This document shows, piece by piece, positions 1-11,797 of a stretch of 64,000 bases of DNA. The notes below the pieces were generated by a model. The model had not been told where the DNA came from. It searched no databases and saw only the letters and a list, made by a program, of their open reading frames with translations. Origin of the DNA: Elephas maximus indicus (lineage: Eukaryota; Chordata; Mammalia; Proboscidea; Elephantidae); assembly GCF_024166365.1 (NCBI RefSeq), contig NC_064844.1, forward strand, positions 1,426,001 through 1,490,000, in the 5' to 3' direction. The position numbers and the translations under genes are program-made. Positions within the stretch are counted from its first letter, which is position 1. Each line of letters starts with the position of its first letter.

Positions 1-164
1 CCAGTCTGTAGGTAGTCTCTTTACTCTCTTGGTGAAGTCTTTGGATGAGCATAAGTGTTTCATTTTTAGGAGCTCCCAGTTATCTAGTTTTTCTTCTACA
101 TTCTTTATAATGTTTTGTATAGAGTTTATGCCATGTATTAGGGCTCCTAAAGTTGTCCCTATTT

Positions 165-3110
165 TTTCTTCCATGATCTTTATCGTTTTAGATTTTATAT
201 TTAGGTCTTTGATCCATTTTGAGTTAGTTTTTGTGCATGGAGTGAGGTGTGGGTCTTGTTTCATTTTTTTGCAGATGGGTATCCAGGTAAGCCAGCACCA
301 TTTGTTAAAAAGACTGTCTTTTCCCCATTTAACTGTTTTGGGGCCTTTGTCAAATATCAGCTGCTCATATGTGGATGGATTTATGTCTGGATTCTCAATT
401 CTGTTCCATTGGTCCATGTATCTGTTATTGTACCAGTACCAGGCTGTTTTGACTACTGTGGCGGTATAATAGGTTCTAAAATCCGGTAAAGTAAGGCCTC
501 CCACTTTGTTCTTCTTTTTCAGTAATGCCTTATTTATCCGGGGCCTCTTTCCCTTTCCATATGAAATAGTGACTTGTTTCTCCATCTCATTAAAGAATGT
601 CAGTGGGATTTGGATCGGAATTGCATTAAATGTATAGATGGCTTTTGGTAGAATAGACATTTTTATAGTGTTAAGTCTTCCTATCCATGAGCAAGGTATG
701 TTCTTCCACTTATGTAAGTCTCTTTTGGTTTCTTGCAGAAGTGTACTGTAGCTTTCTTTGTATAAGTCTTTTACATCTCTGGTAAGATTTATTCCTAAGT
801 ATTTTATGTTCTTTGGGACTACTGTAAATGGCATTGATTTGGTGGTTTCCTCTTCGATGTTCTTTTTGTTGGTGTGGAGGAATCCAACTGATTTTTGTAT
901 GTTTATCTTGTATCCCTATACTCTGCTGAATTCTTCTATTAGTTTCAGTAGTTTTCTGGAGGATTCCTTAGGGTTTTCTGTGTATAAGAGCATGTCATCT
1001 GCAAATAGAGATAATTTTACTTCCTCCTTGCCAATCTGGGTGCCCTTTATTTCTTTATCTAGCCTAATTGCTCTGGCTAGGGCTTCCAACACAGTGTTGA
1101 ATAAGAGTGGTGATAAAGGGCATCCTTGTCTGGTTCCCGATCTCAGTGGGAATGTTTTCAGGCTCTCTCCATTTAGGGTGATGTTGGGTGTTGACTTTGT
1201 ATAAACGCCCTTTATTATGTTGAGAAATTTTCCTTCTATTCCTATTTTGCTGAGAGTTTGTATAATGAATGAATGTTGAACTTTGTCAAATGCCTTTTCT
1301 GCATCAATTGATAAAATCATGTGATTCTTGTCTTTTATTTATGTGGTGGATTACATTAATTGTTTTTCTAATGTTGAACCATCCCTGCATACCTGGTATG
1401 AATCCCACTTGGTCATGGTGAATTATTTTTTTGATATGTTGTTGAATTCTATTGGTTAGAATTTTGTTGAGGATTTTTGCATCTACATTCATGAGGGACA
1501 TAGGTCTATAATTTTCTTTTCTTGTGGTATCTTTGCCTGGTTTTGGTATCAGGGATATGGTGGCATCGTAGAATGAATTTGGTAGTATTTCATCCTTTTC
1601 TATGCTTTGAAATACCTTTAGTAGTAGCGGCGTTAACTCTTCTCTGAAAGTTTGGTAGAACTCTGCAGTGAAGCTGTCCGGACCAGGGCTTTTTTTTCGT
1701 TGGGAGTTTTTTGATTACCTTTTCAATTTCTTCTTTTGTTATGGGTCTATTTAGTTGTTCTACCTCTGTTTGTGTTAGCTTAGGTAGGTAGTGTGTTTCT
1801 AGGAATTCATCCATTTCTTCTAGGTTTTCAAATTTGTTTGAGTATAGTTTTTCATAGTAATCTGATATGATTCTTTTAATTTCAGTTGGGTCTGTTGTAA
1901 TATCGCCCATCTCATTTCTTATTCGGGTTATTTGCTTCCTCTCCTGTTTTTGTCAGTTTGGCCAAGGGTTTATCAATTTTGTTGAGTTTTTCAAAAAACC
2001 AGCTTTGGTCTTGTTAATTCTTTCAATTGTTTTCTGTTTTCTATTTCATTTAGTTCAGCTCTATTTTTTATTTTTTATTATTTGTTTTCTTCTGGTGCCT
2101 GTAGGTTTCTTTTGTTGCTCTCTTTCTACTTGTTCAAGTTGTAGGGATAGTTCTTTGATTTTGGCCCCTTCTTCTTTTTGAATGTGTGCATTTATTGATA
2201 TAAATTGGCCTCTGAGCACTGCTTTTGCTGTGTCCCAAAGGTTCTGATAGGAAGTGTTTTCATTCTCATTGGATTCTATGAACTTCTTTATTCCATCCTT
2301 AATGTCTTGTATAATCCAGTCTTTTTTGAGCAGGGTGTTGTTCAGTTTCCAAGTGTTTGATTTCTTTTCCCTGCTTTTCCTGTTATTGATTTCCACTTTT
2401 ATGGCCTTATGGTCAGAGAAGATGCTTTGTAATATTTCAATGTTTTGGATTCTGCTAAGGGTTGCTTTATGACCCAATATGTGGTCTATTCTAGAGAATG
2501 TTCCATGTGCACTAGAAAAGAAAGTATAGTCGGTTGCTGTTGGGTGGAGTGTTCTGTATATGTCTACGAGGTCAAGTTGGTTGATTGTGGCATTTAGATC
2601 TTCCGTGTCTTTATTGAGCTTCTTTCTGGATGTCCTGTCCTTCACCGAAAGTGGTGTGTTGAAGTCTCCTACTATTATTGTGGAGCTGTCTAACTCACTT
2701 TTCAAAGCTGATAGAGTTTGTTTTATGTATCTTGCAGCCCTGTCATTGGGTGCATAAATATTTAATATGGTTATATCTTCTTGGTGTATTGTTCCTTTAA
2801 TCATTATATAGTGTCCTTCCTTATCCTTTCTGATGGATTGAACTTTAAAGTCTATTTTGTCAGAAATTAGTATTGCCACTTCTGCTCTTTTTTGATTGTT
2901 GTTTGCTTGATATATTTTTTTCCATCCTTTGAGTTTTAGTTTGTGTCTCTAAGTCTAAGGTGTGTCTCTTGTAGGCAGCATATAGACGGATCTTGTTTTT
3001 TAATCCATTCTGCCACTCTCTGTCTCTTTATTGGTGCATTTAGTCTATTTACATTCAGGTAATTATGGATAGGTATGAATTCAGTGCTATCATTTTGATG
3101 TCTTTTTTTG
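165..3110 (-). pseudogene. L1 ORF2p remnant (endonuclease-reverse transcriptase)
   Basis: Endonuclease start is visible near 3050-2950 (QRVAEWIKK, then CCLQETH with the catalytic Glu). After a frame change, 2879-2061 carries VGDFNTPL, RIDHILGHK and FSDHKAI. The RT region holds [24 protein letters not shown] and the intact FADD box at 1320-916, preceded by another frame at 1501-1304. C-terminal sequence runs to about 165. Several frameshifts, so non-functional. Confidence 0.88.
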
Positions 3111-3562
3111 TGTGTTGACAGCTTCTTTTTCCCACTTGATTTTATGTGCTGAGTAGGTTTTCTTTATATATTGTCCTTTCCTCATATTTGTTGTTGATGA
3201 TTTTGTTTCTGCCGAGTCTGTATTTTTCCCTTGTATTTTATTTTGATGAGTAGGATAGTTTGTCTCCTTTGTGGTTACCTTATTATTTTTTTATTATTTA
3301 CCCTTATTTTTCTAAATTTAAAACTAACATTTATTTCTTTGTATCGCCGTATCTTCCTCTCCATATGGAAGGTGTATGATTACACTTCTTAGTCCCTCTT
3401 TATTATTTTAATGTTGTCTTCCTTTATATAATAACATCGCCGTTACCTTCTGTTGGGCTTTTTTTTTTTTTAATCTTGCTTCGTTTTTTTTTTGGATTTC
3501 CCTGTCTGGGTTGACTTCTGGTTACTCTGCCCAGTGTTCTAGTCTTGGGTTGATACCTGATG

Positions 3563-4568
3563 TTATTGATTTTCTAACCAAAGAACTCTCTTTAGTATTT
3601 CTTGTAGTTTTGGTTTGGTTTTTACAAATTCCCTAAACTTGTGTTTATCTGGAAATGTCTTAATTTCAACTTCATATTTAAGAGACTGTTTTGATGGATA
3701 CATGATTCTTGGCAGGCAATTTTTTTCCTTCAATTTTTTAAATATGTCATCCCATTGCCTTCTTGCCTGCGTGGTTTCTGCCGAGTAGGCTGAGCTTATT
3801 CTTATTGGCTCTCCCTTGTAGGTGACTTTTCTTTTATCCCTCACTGCTCTTGTAATTGTCTCTTTATCTTTGGTTTTGGCAAGCGTGATTATGTCTTGGT
3901 GACTTTCTTTTAAGATATACCTTATGTGGAGTTCGATGAGCATCTTGGATAGGTATCTTCTCATCTTTCACAATATCAGGGAAGTTTTCTGTCAACAAAT
4001 CCTCAGCAGTTTTCTCTGTATTTTCTGTTATGCCTCCCTGTTCTGGTACTCCAATCACTCGTAGGTTATTTCTCTTGATAGAGTCCCACATGATTCTTAA
4101 GGTTTCTTCATTTTTTTAAATTCTTTTATCTGATTTTTCTTCAAATATATTAGTGCCAAGTGATTTATCTTCGAGTTGAGAAATTCTAGCTTCTACTTGC
4201 TCAATTCTGCTCCTCTGACTTTCTACTGAGTTATCTAATTCTGTAATTTTATTGTTAATTGTGTGAATTTCTGATTGCTGTCTGTCTATGGATTTTTCCA
4301 GCTTATTAAACTTTTCAGTATGTTCCTGAATAATCTTTATGAGTTCTTCAGTTGCTTTATGCTCCTTGGCTTGTTCTGCATATTGCCTCATTTCCTTCCT
4401 GATGTCTTGAAGGGTTCTGTATATTAAACATTTGTTTTCTGCATCTGGTAATCCCAGGAATGCACTTTCATCTAAAAGATCCCTGGATTCTTTGTTTTGA
4501 GAGCCTGTTGAGGTGATCGTGGTCTGTTTCTTTATGTGACTTGATATTGACTGTTGTCTCTGGGCCAT
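3563..4568 (-). pseudogene. L1 ORF1p remnant (RNA-binding chaperone)
   Basis: The N-terminal part (4568-4116) starts MAQRQQSISSHIKKQ and forms a long coiled coil with heptads such as IEQVEARISQLEDK. The RRM and C-terminal parts follow in other frames: NNLRVIGVPEQGG at 4091-3864, then ARRQWDDIFKKLKEKN and LPRIMYPSKQSL to 3563. At least two frame changes break it. Family role is L1 RNA packaging. Confidence 0.85.
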
Positions 4569-4569
4569 C

Positions 4570-5846
4570 TATAAGCCATCTATAAGTTTATGCTTGCTGA
4601 CTGTGTCGTAGCTGCTTGCTTTGTTTTGTATTGGTATACCCCTATGGGTTGCTTGAGTGAGCTAGTTTGATTATTTTCGCCTTTGGAGCTCTGGTGTCCT
4701 GTCCCCAGCTGGCTAGAGCTGTTATCAGGTATATCAGCCTAGGAGTCCATTCAGTTTTCTTGTATGAATTCAGCTCAGGTTTCCAGGTAGCTGATACCAA
4801 GTGTGTCGTACAGGCTCTGTCCTACAGTCTTAGAGGGGCAGAGGTGATTGGCATATATACTGATACATGATTGCAGCAGGGGGTCACACTCGGAACAAGA
4901 CAGTGGGCTGAGAACCAACCCCCAAATGTCCTGAGGAAAACACGTCTCTGTTCCATAGAGCGTGCTGGTGGGTGGGCTCTGCAGAGGGACCATAGGCACC
5001 CAAAGTTTTTGTTGTAAGGACTGGGAGGCACCAGTTATCCCTGGACTCCTGTTGCGGGTAGCTGGGTGACCCAATTGGAGCTACCAGTCCTTAGGTCCCT
5101 GTTGTGGGTAGGTGAGGACCTTGTTTAATAGGCAAAGCAATGTCAAACATCAAACACCCACCTCTCCACCACAGAGCTGAAATGGCTGGAGTTTGCCAAC
5201 CAGGGCCTATTCTCCTAAAATAGGCCCACACAGGTCCATGCAGAAGGGAAAGGTGCTCAAGATCCACGGTTGGTTTATGCCTGAACAGGAGCCGCTTCTG
5301 TCCTGAGCTCCCCGAGTTAACGGAGCTAGCAAATTATCTTTTCTCCCAGTTGGAAATTTTTTCCTTCCCCAAGGCCAGGAGGACGGCTCCAGGTGCTCAC
5401 CAGGGTCTATCTCAGGCCCAGGGATTCAGCTGCTGAAGTTGGGTTGGGGGTGGGGGAGGGTGTGGTAAAATATATGCAAGTACTTAGCTTTTGCCGAGAG
5501 CGCCCTTCTCCTCAGGTTTGGGAGGTGTGAGTAGGCTGTGTGGCTGGCTGCTTCTCCCTGAGGAAACTGCAGCTGAATGCTAGGACCATCCTGCCGCCGT
5601 CTGGCCACCACTCCGGATGTGGTGCCTGAGGGCTCCCCACGATTCAGGTCTGGCAACTCCTCTCCACTTCTCAACAGTCTCTTCCTTCCCCTGCCCCTCA
5701 GTTCGTTGTCTAAGCTTGCCTTTGATGTTCATGGCTCCCAGCTTGTCACAAATACACTTGTTTCACTTGTTTTTTCGGGTCTTTGTTGTAAAGAGGGCTC
5801 GATGGAAGCGTCTGTCTATTCCGCCATCCTGGCTCTGCCTCTCCTT
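4570..5846 (-). promoter_or_regulatory. L1 5'UTR with internal promoter region
   Basis: Lies between the ORF1 start and the 5' boundary, more GC-rich than the ORFs. The minus strand at the boundary has a YY1-like CAGGATGGCGG. In full-length L1s this region drives internal Pol II transcription. Activity here is inference only. Confidence 0.6.
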
Positions 5847-7127
5847 GTGATTTTGTTGAAAGGGATATGATGGGCCCTGCAAACGCAGGTAGGATCGGCT
5901 CGTCCAACTGTTGGATGAGTTGACATGGGCTGTGGCTTTTAGGAACCAACTTATCTCTTCTGTGTCCAGTTCCCCAAAGACCCGTCAGCCTCCCTGGGAA
6001 GCTGGTGAATGAATTCTGACTGTCTCAGGTAGAGTTTCCCAGGAGGCAGACTCTGTGACAGAGATTTGTGTGTAGGCAGTTTACTGGGGAATGCTCTTGA
6101 GGACGACCCCTGTGAGGGAGGGCAGGAAGCAGGCGGGCAGAGGGAGACGTTGACTTGTAAGGCCAGTACTACAAAGACCTCACCTGATCCTACAAGGGAG
6201 CTGGGGTGGCCCTTGGACACTGGAGCACCAGCCAGGCTTTATAGCCCTGTGTTGACCAGATATCGGATGCAGGCTGCCTGGAGAGGGGCTGACCTTGGGC
6301 AAGGCTGCACTCCTCAGCCCAGGACAAGCTCTGGAGAAGATGCAACTGTCCACTGCTGGCCAACACGCCTCAGAGCTGGAGTAATGAACACCCCTGTCCC
6401 AAAGGGGGATCTGGGTGACCTGCCTCAGCACCCATCTCACTGAGCATAGATATTGGGTCTTTGTGCCTACTTCCACCTGTTCAGATCCTTTTCATCCTCT
6501 AACAGGATAAAGGGCACAGGCTTTGGAGTCCAACAGGCTTGTGTTCAAATCCTATTCCTGCCATCCATTCAGCAATATCTATAGAGTATCTCTGTATTTC
6601 AGATGCTGTTCAAGACACGGGAGGGAAAGCAGTGAACAAAAGGGAGAAAGCCTTGTCGCTGGAGCTTAGGTTCCTGTGAGGGGCAGGGACAGAGATGTCT
6701 GACAAAGACATAGATAATGTGCGATGACCAGGGCCATGGAATAATGAAGAAGGTGTAGTGGGATGCCATGTGATGATACGGTTCTACTGTCTCCTGTAGG
6801 GTCACCATGACTCCAAATCGACTGAACAGCAGTAGGATATGATGATAGGTGCCATGGAAAAATGAAGAAGGAGCAGTGGAGCACTGTTTTGTACAGGAGG
6901 TCATGGAGGCATCCCTGGGAAGGTAGCGTGTGACTAGAGACCTGAAGAAAAAGCAGAGAGGCCGTGCAGAGACCTGGGGAGATGGACTTCAGACGGAGGG
7001 AAGAGTTAGGGAAAGCCTGGGAGGAAGGAGTGGGCTAGGGTGCTCCAGGAACACAAGGGGCTGTGTGTGTGGGGGGCAGGGGACTGGGCAAAGAAGTGGA
7101 GGAGGGGGTTTCAGGAATAAGAGATAA
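5847..7127. other. Intergenic stretch with old repeat traces
   Basis: No coding signal. A MIR fragment (+) lies at about 6500-6600. A short AfroSINE-like tail ('taggGTCaccatgactCcaaatcgactg') is at about 6770-6835 on plus. The part 6030-6420 looks like an old interspersed repeat that I cannot name. Confidence 0.5.
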
Positions 7128-7598
7128 AGTCAGAGAGGTTTATGTGAAATGCTGGAATAGGTAAATCTATAGAGACAAGGTAGATTAGCGGTTGTGTAAG
7201 GCTGCGGGTGGGGGGGTCCTTGGGTACCACAAGCATTTTATTGCTACTAACTGAAAGGTCTTTTTGTTTTAACTGAAAGGTCAGCAGTCTGAACCCACGC
7301 AGAAGTGCGTTGGAAGAAAGGCCTGGCATCCTACTTCAGAAAAATCAGCCATTGAAAATTCTACGGAGCACAGCTCTACTCTGACATGCATGGGGCCACC
7401 ATGAGTCGAAATCAACTTATTGGTGACTTTTTTTATTTTTTTTAAGGCTAAAGTATACGAGGGTTCTTTTTGAGGTGATGTAAATGCTACAAAATTGACT
7501 GTGGTGTTGGTTGCGCACCTCCGTGAATATATTGAAAGCCACTGGATTGTACACTTTATTTGAGCGACCTGTATGGTATGTGAATTAGATGTCAATAA
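7128..7598 (+). mobile_element. L1M-type 3' end, split by an AfroSINE
   Basis: Left part 7128-7230 (aaatctatagagacaaggtagattagcggtt) and right part about 7445-7598, ending 'ggtatgtgaattagatgtcaataaa', match the old mammalian L1M 3' UTR pattern. The middle is occupied by a SINE. Confidence 0.7.
7240..7435 (+). mobile_element. AfroSINE (diverged), inside the L1M tail
   Basis: Has a B-box-like 'ggtcagcagtctgaaccca' and a tail 'ggggccaccatgagtcgaaatcaactt', with a variant middle section. Diverged from the major subfamily. Confidence 0.7.
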
Positions 7599-7599
7599 A

Positions 7600-7767
7600 C
7601 CAAAAAAACCAAACCCAGTGCCATCGAGTCGATTCCGACTCATAGCGACCCTATAGGACAGAGTAGAACTGCCCAATAGAGTTTCCAAGGAGCACCTGGT
7701 GGATTCGAACTGCTGATCTATTGGTTAGCAGCTGTAGCACTTAACCACTACACCACCAGGGTTTCCT
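7600..7767 (-). mobile_element. AfroSINE
   Basis: Antisense of the major subfamily: 'gtgccatcgagtcgattccg' to 'ccactacaccaccagggttt'. The A-rich tail side abuts the L1M tail end. Near full length, about 165 bp. Confidence 0.92.
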
Positions 7768-7769
7768 AT

Positions 7770-9720
7770 ACAACTGCTAAAAAACAACCCAGAGCGGTGA
7801 CGGGGGATGGCTCACTCAGGGCCTGGCAGGCCATCACGAGGATTTATGTTTCTGTTCCCAGTGAGATGGGAAGCTATCACAAGGGCTTAAGTAGAAGAGT
7901 GAAATGACCAGATTTACATCTTAGACGATCTCTCTGGCTGCTGTGCTGAGAACAGGCTGAAGGGGATCGAGGTGGAAGTGGGGAAACTACTTAAGAGTAT
8001 ATTGCAATAATCCAGGTGAGAGGGATTGTGGCTCTGACTCAATGATGGTGACAGAGAAGTAAGTGGTTGAATTGAGACACCCTTCGGTGGTGGGGCTGTC
8101 AAGACGTGCCCATAGAATAACTGGCAGTTGATGTGTGAAAGGGAACTTAAAAAGTTTTTATTTTTTTTAACTGGAGAAGTAGTTGCCATTTGTGAGGGTG
8201 GAGGCAGGGTGGGAGCAACGTGTGTTGGGGAGGAACCAGGAGTTTGTGTTTGGCATGTGACGTTCAGCTGTCTCTTAGAGATGCCTTGTAGGCAGTTGGG
8301 AATTATGTCTGAGTTCAATCCAGGAGCAGCTTGGGCTGGAGCCGAAACCTGGGAGGCCTCAGCATATTCATGGAATTTAGTCTTGAGAGCAGATGAGACC
8401 CTAGGGAATAGTGTATGTACAGGTTGTGGCCAATTGTCAGAACTTTGAGCCACGGCTGCTGTGGGTGTTGGCAGGTGCAGAATGGACTAAATGCTGGGTG
8501 GAAGGTAGCTCTTTCCTGCTGCCTGTTTCTTCTCAGACTCCCTCGCCCACTGACTTTCTGCTCAGCTCATTCTGGATCTTAGCATCTCCAGCCTTATTAC
8601 TTGCCTACTTTATTCCGTTCAGTACAAAGCACGAACTCCAAATCAGCCACTCTGATGGGAATATCAGCTCCCTAAAGATCTTGGCCTGTGTCTTCTGGGA
8701 TGTGGGAAAAAACGAAGTGGGCCATGGGAGGAAGGATGGTGGAAGCGCTGTTTTGTGTAGGAATGCCAGGGAAGGCATTCCTGAGAAGGTGGCATTTGAG
8801 CAGAGACCTGAAGGGGAGAGAACAAAACCACATCCACTTATGGTTGATAAATAGCAAGGCTGGGCTGGAGTGGGGAGACAGTAATTCAGGCTGGGGACAT
8901 TTGTGAGGACCACACCAGGGAAGCAGACTAGGAGCTGGATCTTGAGAGGGGAAAAAGGTTGTGTTGGGGAAGGATGAAGGGCAGACAGGGATGGGGTGGA
9001 ACGGAAGGCACACCAGGGAGACATGACAGAAGCAGAACCGTAGGGGTCCCTTGTGGCCACAGTAAGGGCTCATGTGACTGGGAAGGGGGACCTCAGTCGC
9101 GCCTGAGTCAGAATAGAGAACTTGGTGGCGGCACTTTGTTTTAGCAGCCCACACCCGTAGGTACAGCCTTAAGTCTTCTGGCCACCCAGAATTGCTCCTG
9201 TGTGAACCCAGTCCGGGGCCTTTGGTTCCTCTCATTGGTAAGCCCACCACATCAGCTCATCAGCTTCATCGAGACTGCCATTTCCTGCCCATCCAACCAC
9301 AACCTTCTAAGCTCCCCTCGTTCCCATCTGTCTCCATCACATAGCCTGTGTCTTGCCAGCATCCTCGATTTGTCTCTTTGGCTTTCTACCTCATCATCTT
9401 ATAAACTCCCCGTCCTGGGTCATTTCAGCCTCTTTCTCTTTTTCTATTTCAGGGTGTCATGGTGGCTGGAGAAAAATCTCTCAGTCACGTATTGCAGTAG
9501 TTTCAACTTTGTTGTTGCCAACCTCAGCTGGGCCCTTGAGGGCACCGGTGCATTCTCTTCCACACCGTCAGCCAGCTCGCCGTCCCACCACTCACAGCGG
9601 CCTCGCTGAACCTTTGACCCTCTTCTCAACTTTCTCTCCTACGTCACAGAAGAGTGAATGGCGTTCAATTACACGCTCCCATCAATATTTGCCTTCCCTG
9701 CATGCAGACGTGTCTGCTTC
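7770..9720. other. Intergenic, no gene recognised
   Basis: Open frames here (up to about 190 codons) show no domain, splice or conservation pattern I recognise. The sequence reads as old single-copy or decayed repeat DNA. Confidence 0.45.
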
Positions 9721-9721
9721 T

Positions 9722-10213
9722 ATGTCAGTTATCTATTGCTGCATAATACATTAGCCCCAAATTTAGTGGCTTAAAGCAACAAACATTTGTTATCTCACAG
9801 ATTCCTTGGGCCAGAAATCTGGGTGTGGTTTAGTTGCTGCCTCTGCTTCAGGGTCTCTCGTAAGGTTGCAGTCAGCAGCGAGGGCTGCAGTAGTTTCAAA
9901 GCTCCACTGGGGCTGAAGGATCCTCTTCTAAGCTCACTCATGTGAGCCTTTACATAGGGCTGCCTCACAACATGGCAGCAGACTTCCCTCAGGGTGAGTG
10001 ACCAAGGGAGAGCAAGATAGAGTACTAAGATGGAAGCCACAGTCCTTTTATAACCTAATGTCACAAGTGTCATATGATCACTACTTCAGTATTCTATTAG
10101 TTCGAAGCGAGTCAATAAGTCCAGCCCACGCTCAAGAGGAGGGGGCTACACAGGGTGTGAATACAGGAGGCAAGGATCATTGGGGCCATCTCAGAGGCTG
10201 CCTACCACAACAT
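9722..10213 (+). repeat. Old interspersed repeat, family not certain
   Basis: Begins 'tcagttatctattgctgcata' and ends 'atctcagaggctgcctaccaca'. This is a dispersed mammalian sequence I have seen many times, probably LTR-type (MaLR-like), but I cannot name it firmly. Confidence 0.45.
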
Positions 10214-10419
10214 CTCCCCTTCTTGTTCCTACTCCTCTCTGGGGCTAGTTCCTCAACATATGCAAATTCTCCTGTCCTCAGGATCTAGCTCTATGAAGTA
10301 CTCACCATTGTTCCACTGGCCACTTCCTCTCAACCTTGAGGCATGCTCAGAATCTCCCAAGTTAAAAATAACCCCCACCTTGATCTGTGATCTCTGTCCC
10401 TTTCCCAGTGCTCCTTTTG

Positions 10420-10760
10420 AGAACGTGACCTTTATCCCCTGCATTCACTTCCACCTCCACAGCCCTGCTTGCTAAGGTCATCAGTGCCCACCAAATGCCA
10501 GGTCCCATGGCTACCTATTAGTCCTTATCTCAGTTGACCTCTGCAGCATTTAATGCTGTTAATTATATCTTTCAACTTGAAACTCTCCTCTTTGGCTTCT
10601 CCTACCTTGCTGACTTCACCTTCTCAGCCACCTCTTTCTTCCCTTTCCCCTAAACTGAGATTCTTCAGGCTTTGCCCACACTTTTCAGCCTCACTCCCCT
10701 TGAATCCCCACTTCAGGGTAGGAGTATGTTCTCCGTTCTGGCAACTGCAGCTGCAGATGT
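10420..10760 (+). mobile_element. L2 LINE fragment (RT region)
   Basis: The segment 'ctcagttgacctctgcagca' to 'tttaatgctgttaatta' is a decayed match to the L2 reverse-transcriptase motif DLSAAFDTVDH, preceded by 'ctaaggtcatcagtgccc' as in L2. Frames are broken. Confidence 0.65.
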
Positions 10761-10764
10761 GAAT

Positions 10765-11550
10765 ATTAGTTCTCCAGTCTTGATGTGAAGGACAAGTCAC
10801 TTCTTGACTTTGTTTAATCAACTTATATCTGATGTTGAGACTTCATTCTACTGAGCTGGCAAGAAATTAATCTCAGTGATTATTGAATACCCCCACCCCT
10901 TCTACCCAGGGATGTGCCAAAGTTATCACCCCTGGGAGGTTCTTCTAGACAAAGCCGTTGGCCTTTCCCCAGAGCAGTTCATGCTGATAAATGCTGACAT
11001 GCTCTGTTAACTGCTGACATGCTCACTGGGCCAGCCACACCGTCCCTTTGGTGCAGTGGTCCTCTGCTTGGAGCAGGGGAATCTTTGGCAAAGTGAGTGC
11101 CCTGGCCTGAGGTCCAGCCTTCCTAACCACACCAATCAAGCATTCTCTTTGGACTTGTCACCTTTCCAGTGAGCTGACATAGCACAGACCTCAGACCCCT
11201 GTTCTTCTGGGCTTGCTAATAGTTCCCCTCTTCTAGCCCCAGGAGATAATCTCTTTTCTTTCCTCTTGCGGCTCTCAGAGCCCCTACCCAGGACACCAAG
11301 AATAGACAACTAGGGTCCTTTTTCTGCCCTGCAAAGACATCTCAGGAAAGGAACTGCTGCCCAAGAGGGAAAAGTACAGCAAACGACACAAATGAATTGC
11401 TGAGAGTTTGACAGTGGGTTTCAGCAACTCCCTCGTGAGTTTGTATGAGAGACAAGACATAGAGCAAAACATTTGCTTTGTACTGAAAAAGCTGGCTGGT
11501 GACCTTGGCTTTGGGCCTACCCCAAGTTGGCTTGCTCTAGGACGAGCCCA
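10765..11550. other. Intergenic, nothing recognised
   Basis: No gene or named repeat seen. A small imperfect repeat of 'ctgacatgctc' is at about 10990-11030. Confidence 0.4.
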
Positions 11551-11553
11551 CAC

Positions 11554-11554
11554 T

Positions 11555-11617
<63 letters not shown>

Positions 11618-11621
11618 TTCG
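11554..11621. repeat. (GTCCTC)n hexanucleotide microsatellite
   Basis: About eleven near-perfect GTCCTC units, last one changed to GTCTTC. In-frame on all strands, producing Val-Leu or Arg-Gly/Arg-Thr open frames. Each unit has one CpG across the unit border. Confidence 0.92.
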
Positions 11622-11797
11622 CAGAGGCTTCTGCCGCCAAGAGGTAGGGCTGCAAGTGCTCAGCTCCTTCCCTAGCCGACCATCCTGAGAAGCAGCTCCT
11701 CTGGGGGGAGCCTGGAGAGATGGGGGCACAGAGGCCAGGAGCTCCTCCAGCAGAGCCCTCTCCTGAGGCTAGAAACTGGAGGGTCCTCCTAACAAAC

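Larger units (their letters stand above)
1..5846 (-). mobile_element. L1 LINE with apparently complete 5' end, cut by the window edge
   Basis: Minus-strand L1 in order: 5'UTR (about 5846-4570), ORF1 (4568-3563), ORF2 (about 3110-165) and the start of the 3'UTR (165-1), which leaves the window. The 5' end reads GGAGAGGCAGAGCCAGGATGGCGG on minus across 5846-5823, resembling the YY1-type start of full-length mammalian L1s. Both ORFs carry frameshifts, so it is not active as it stands. Moderate decay suggests a middle-aged to young copy. Confidence 0.9.

Noticed and set aside
29-2757. Plus-strand frames over 1-2800 (e.g. 29-469, 758-1204)
   Set aside because: Antisense shadows of the L1 ORF2 on minus.
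8605-9250. Overlapping 150-190-codon minus frames
   Set aside because: No recognisable domain, no splice-site logic, typical of GC-balanced intergenic DNA.
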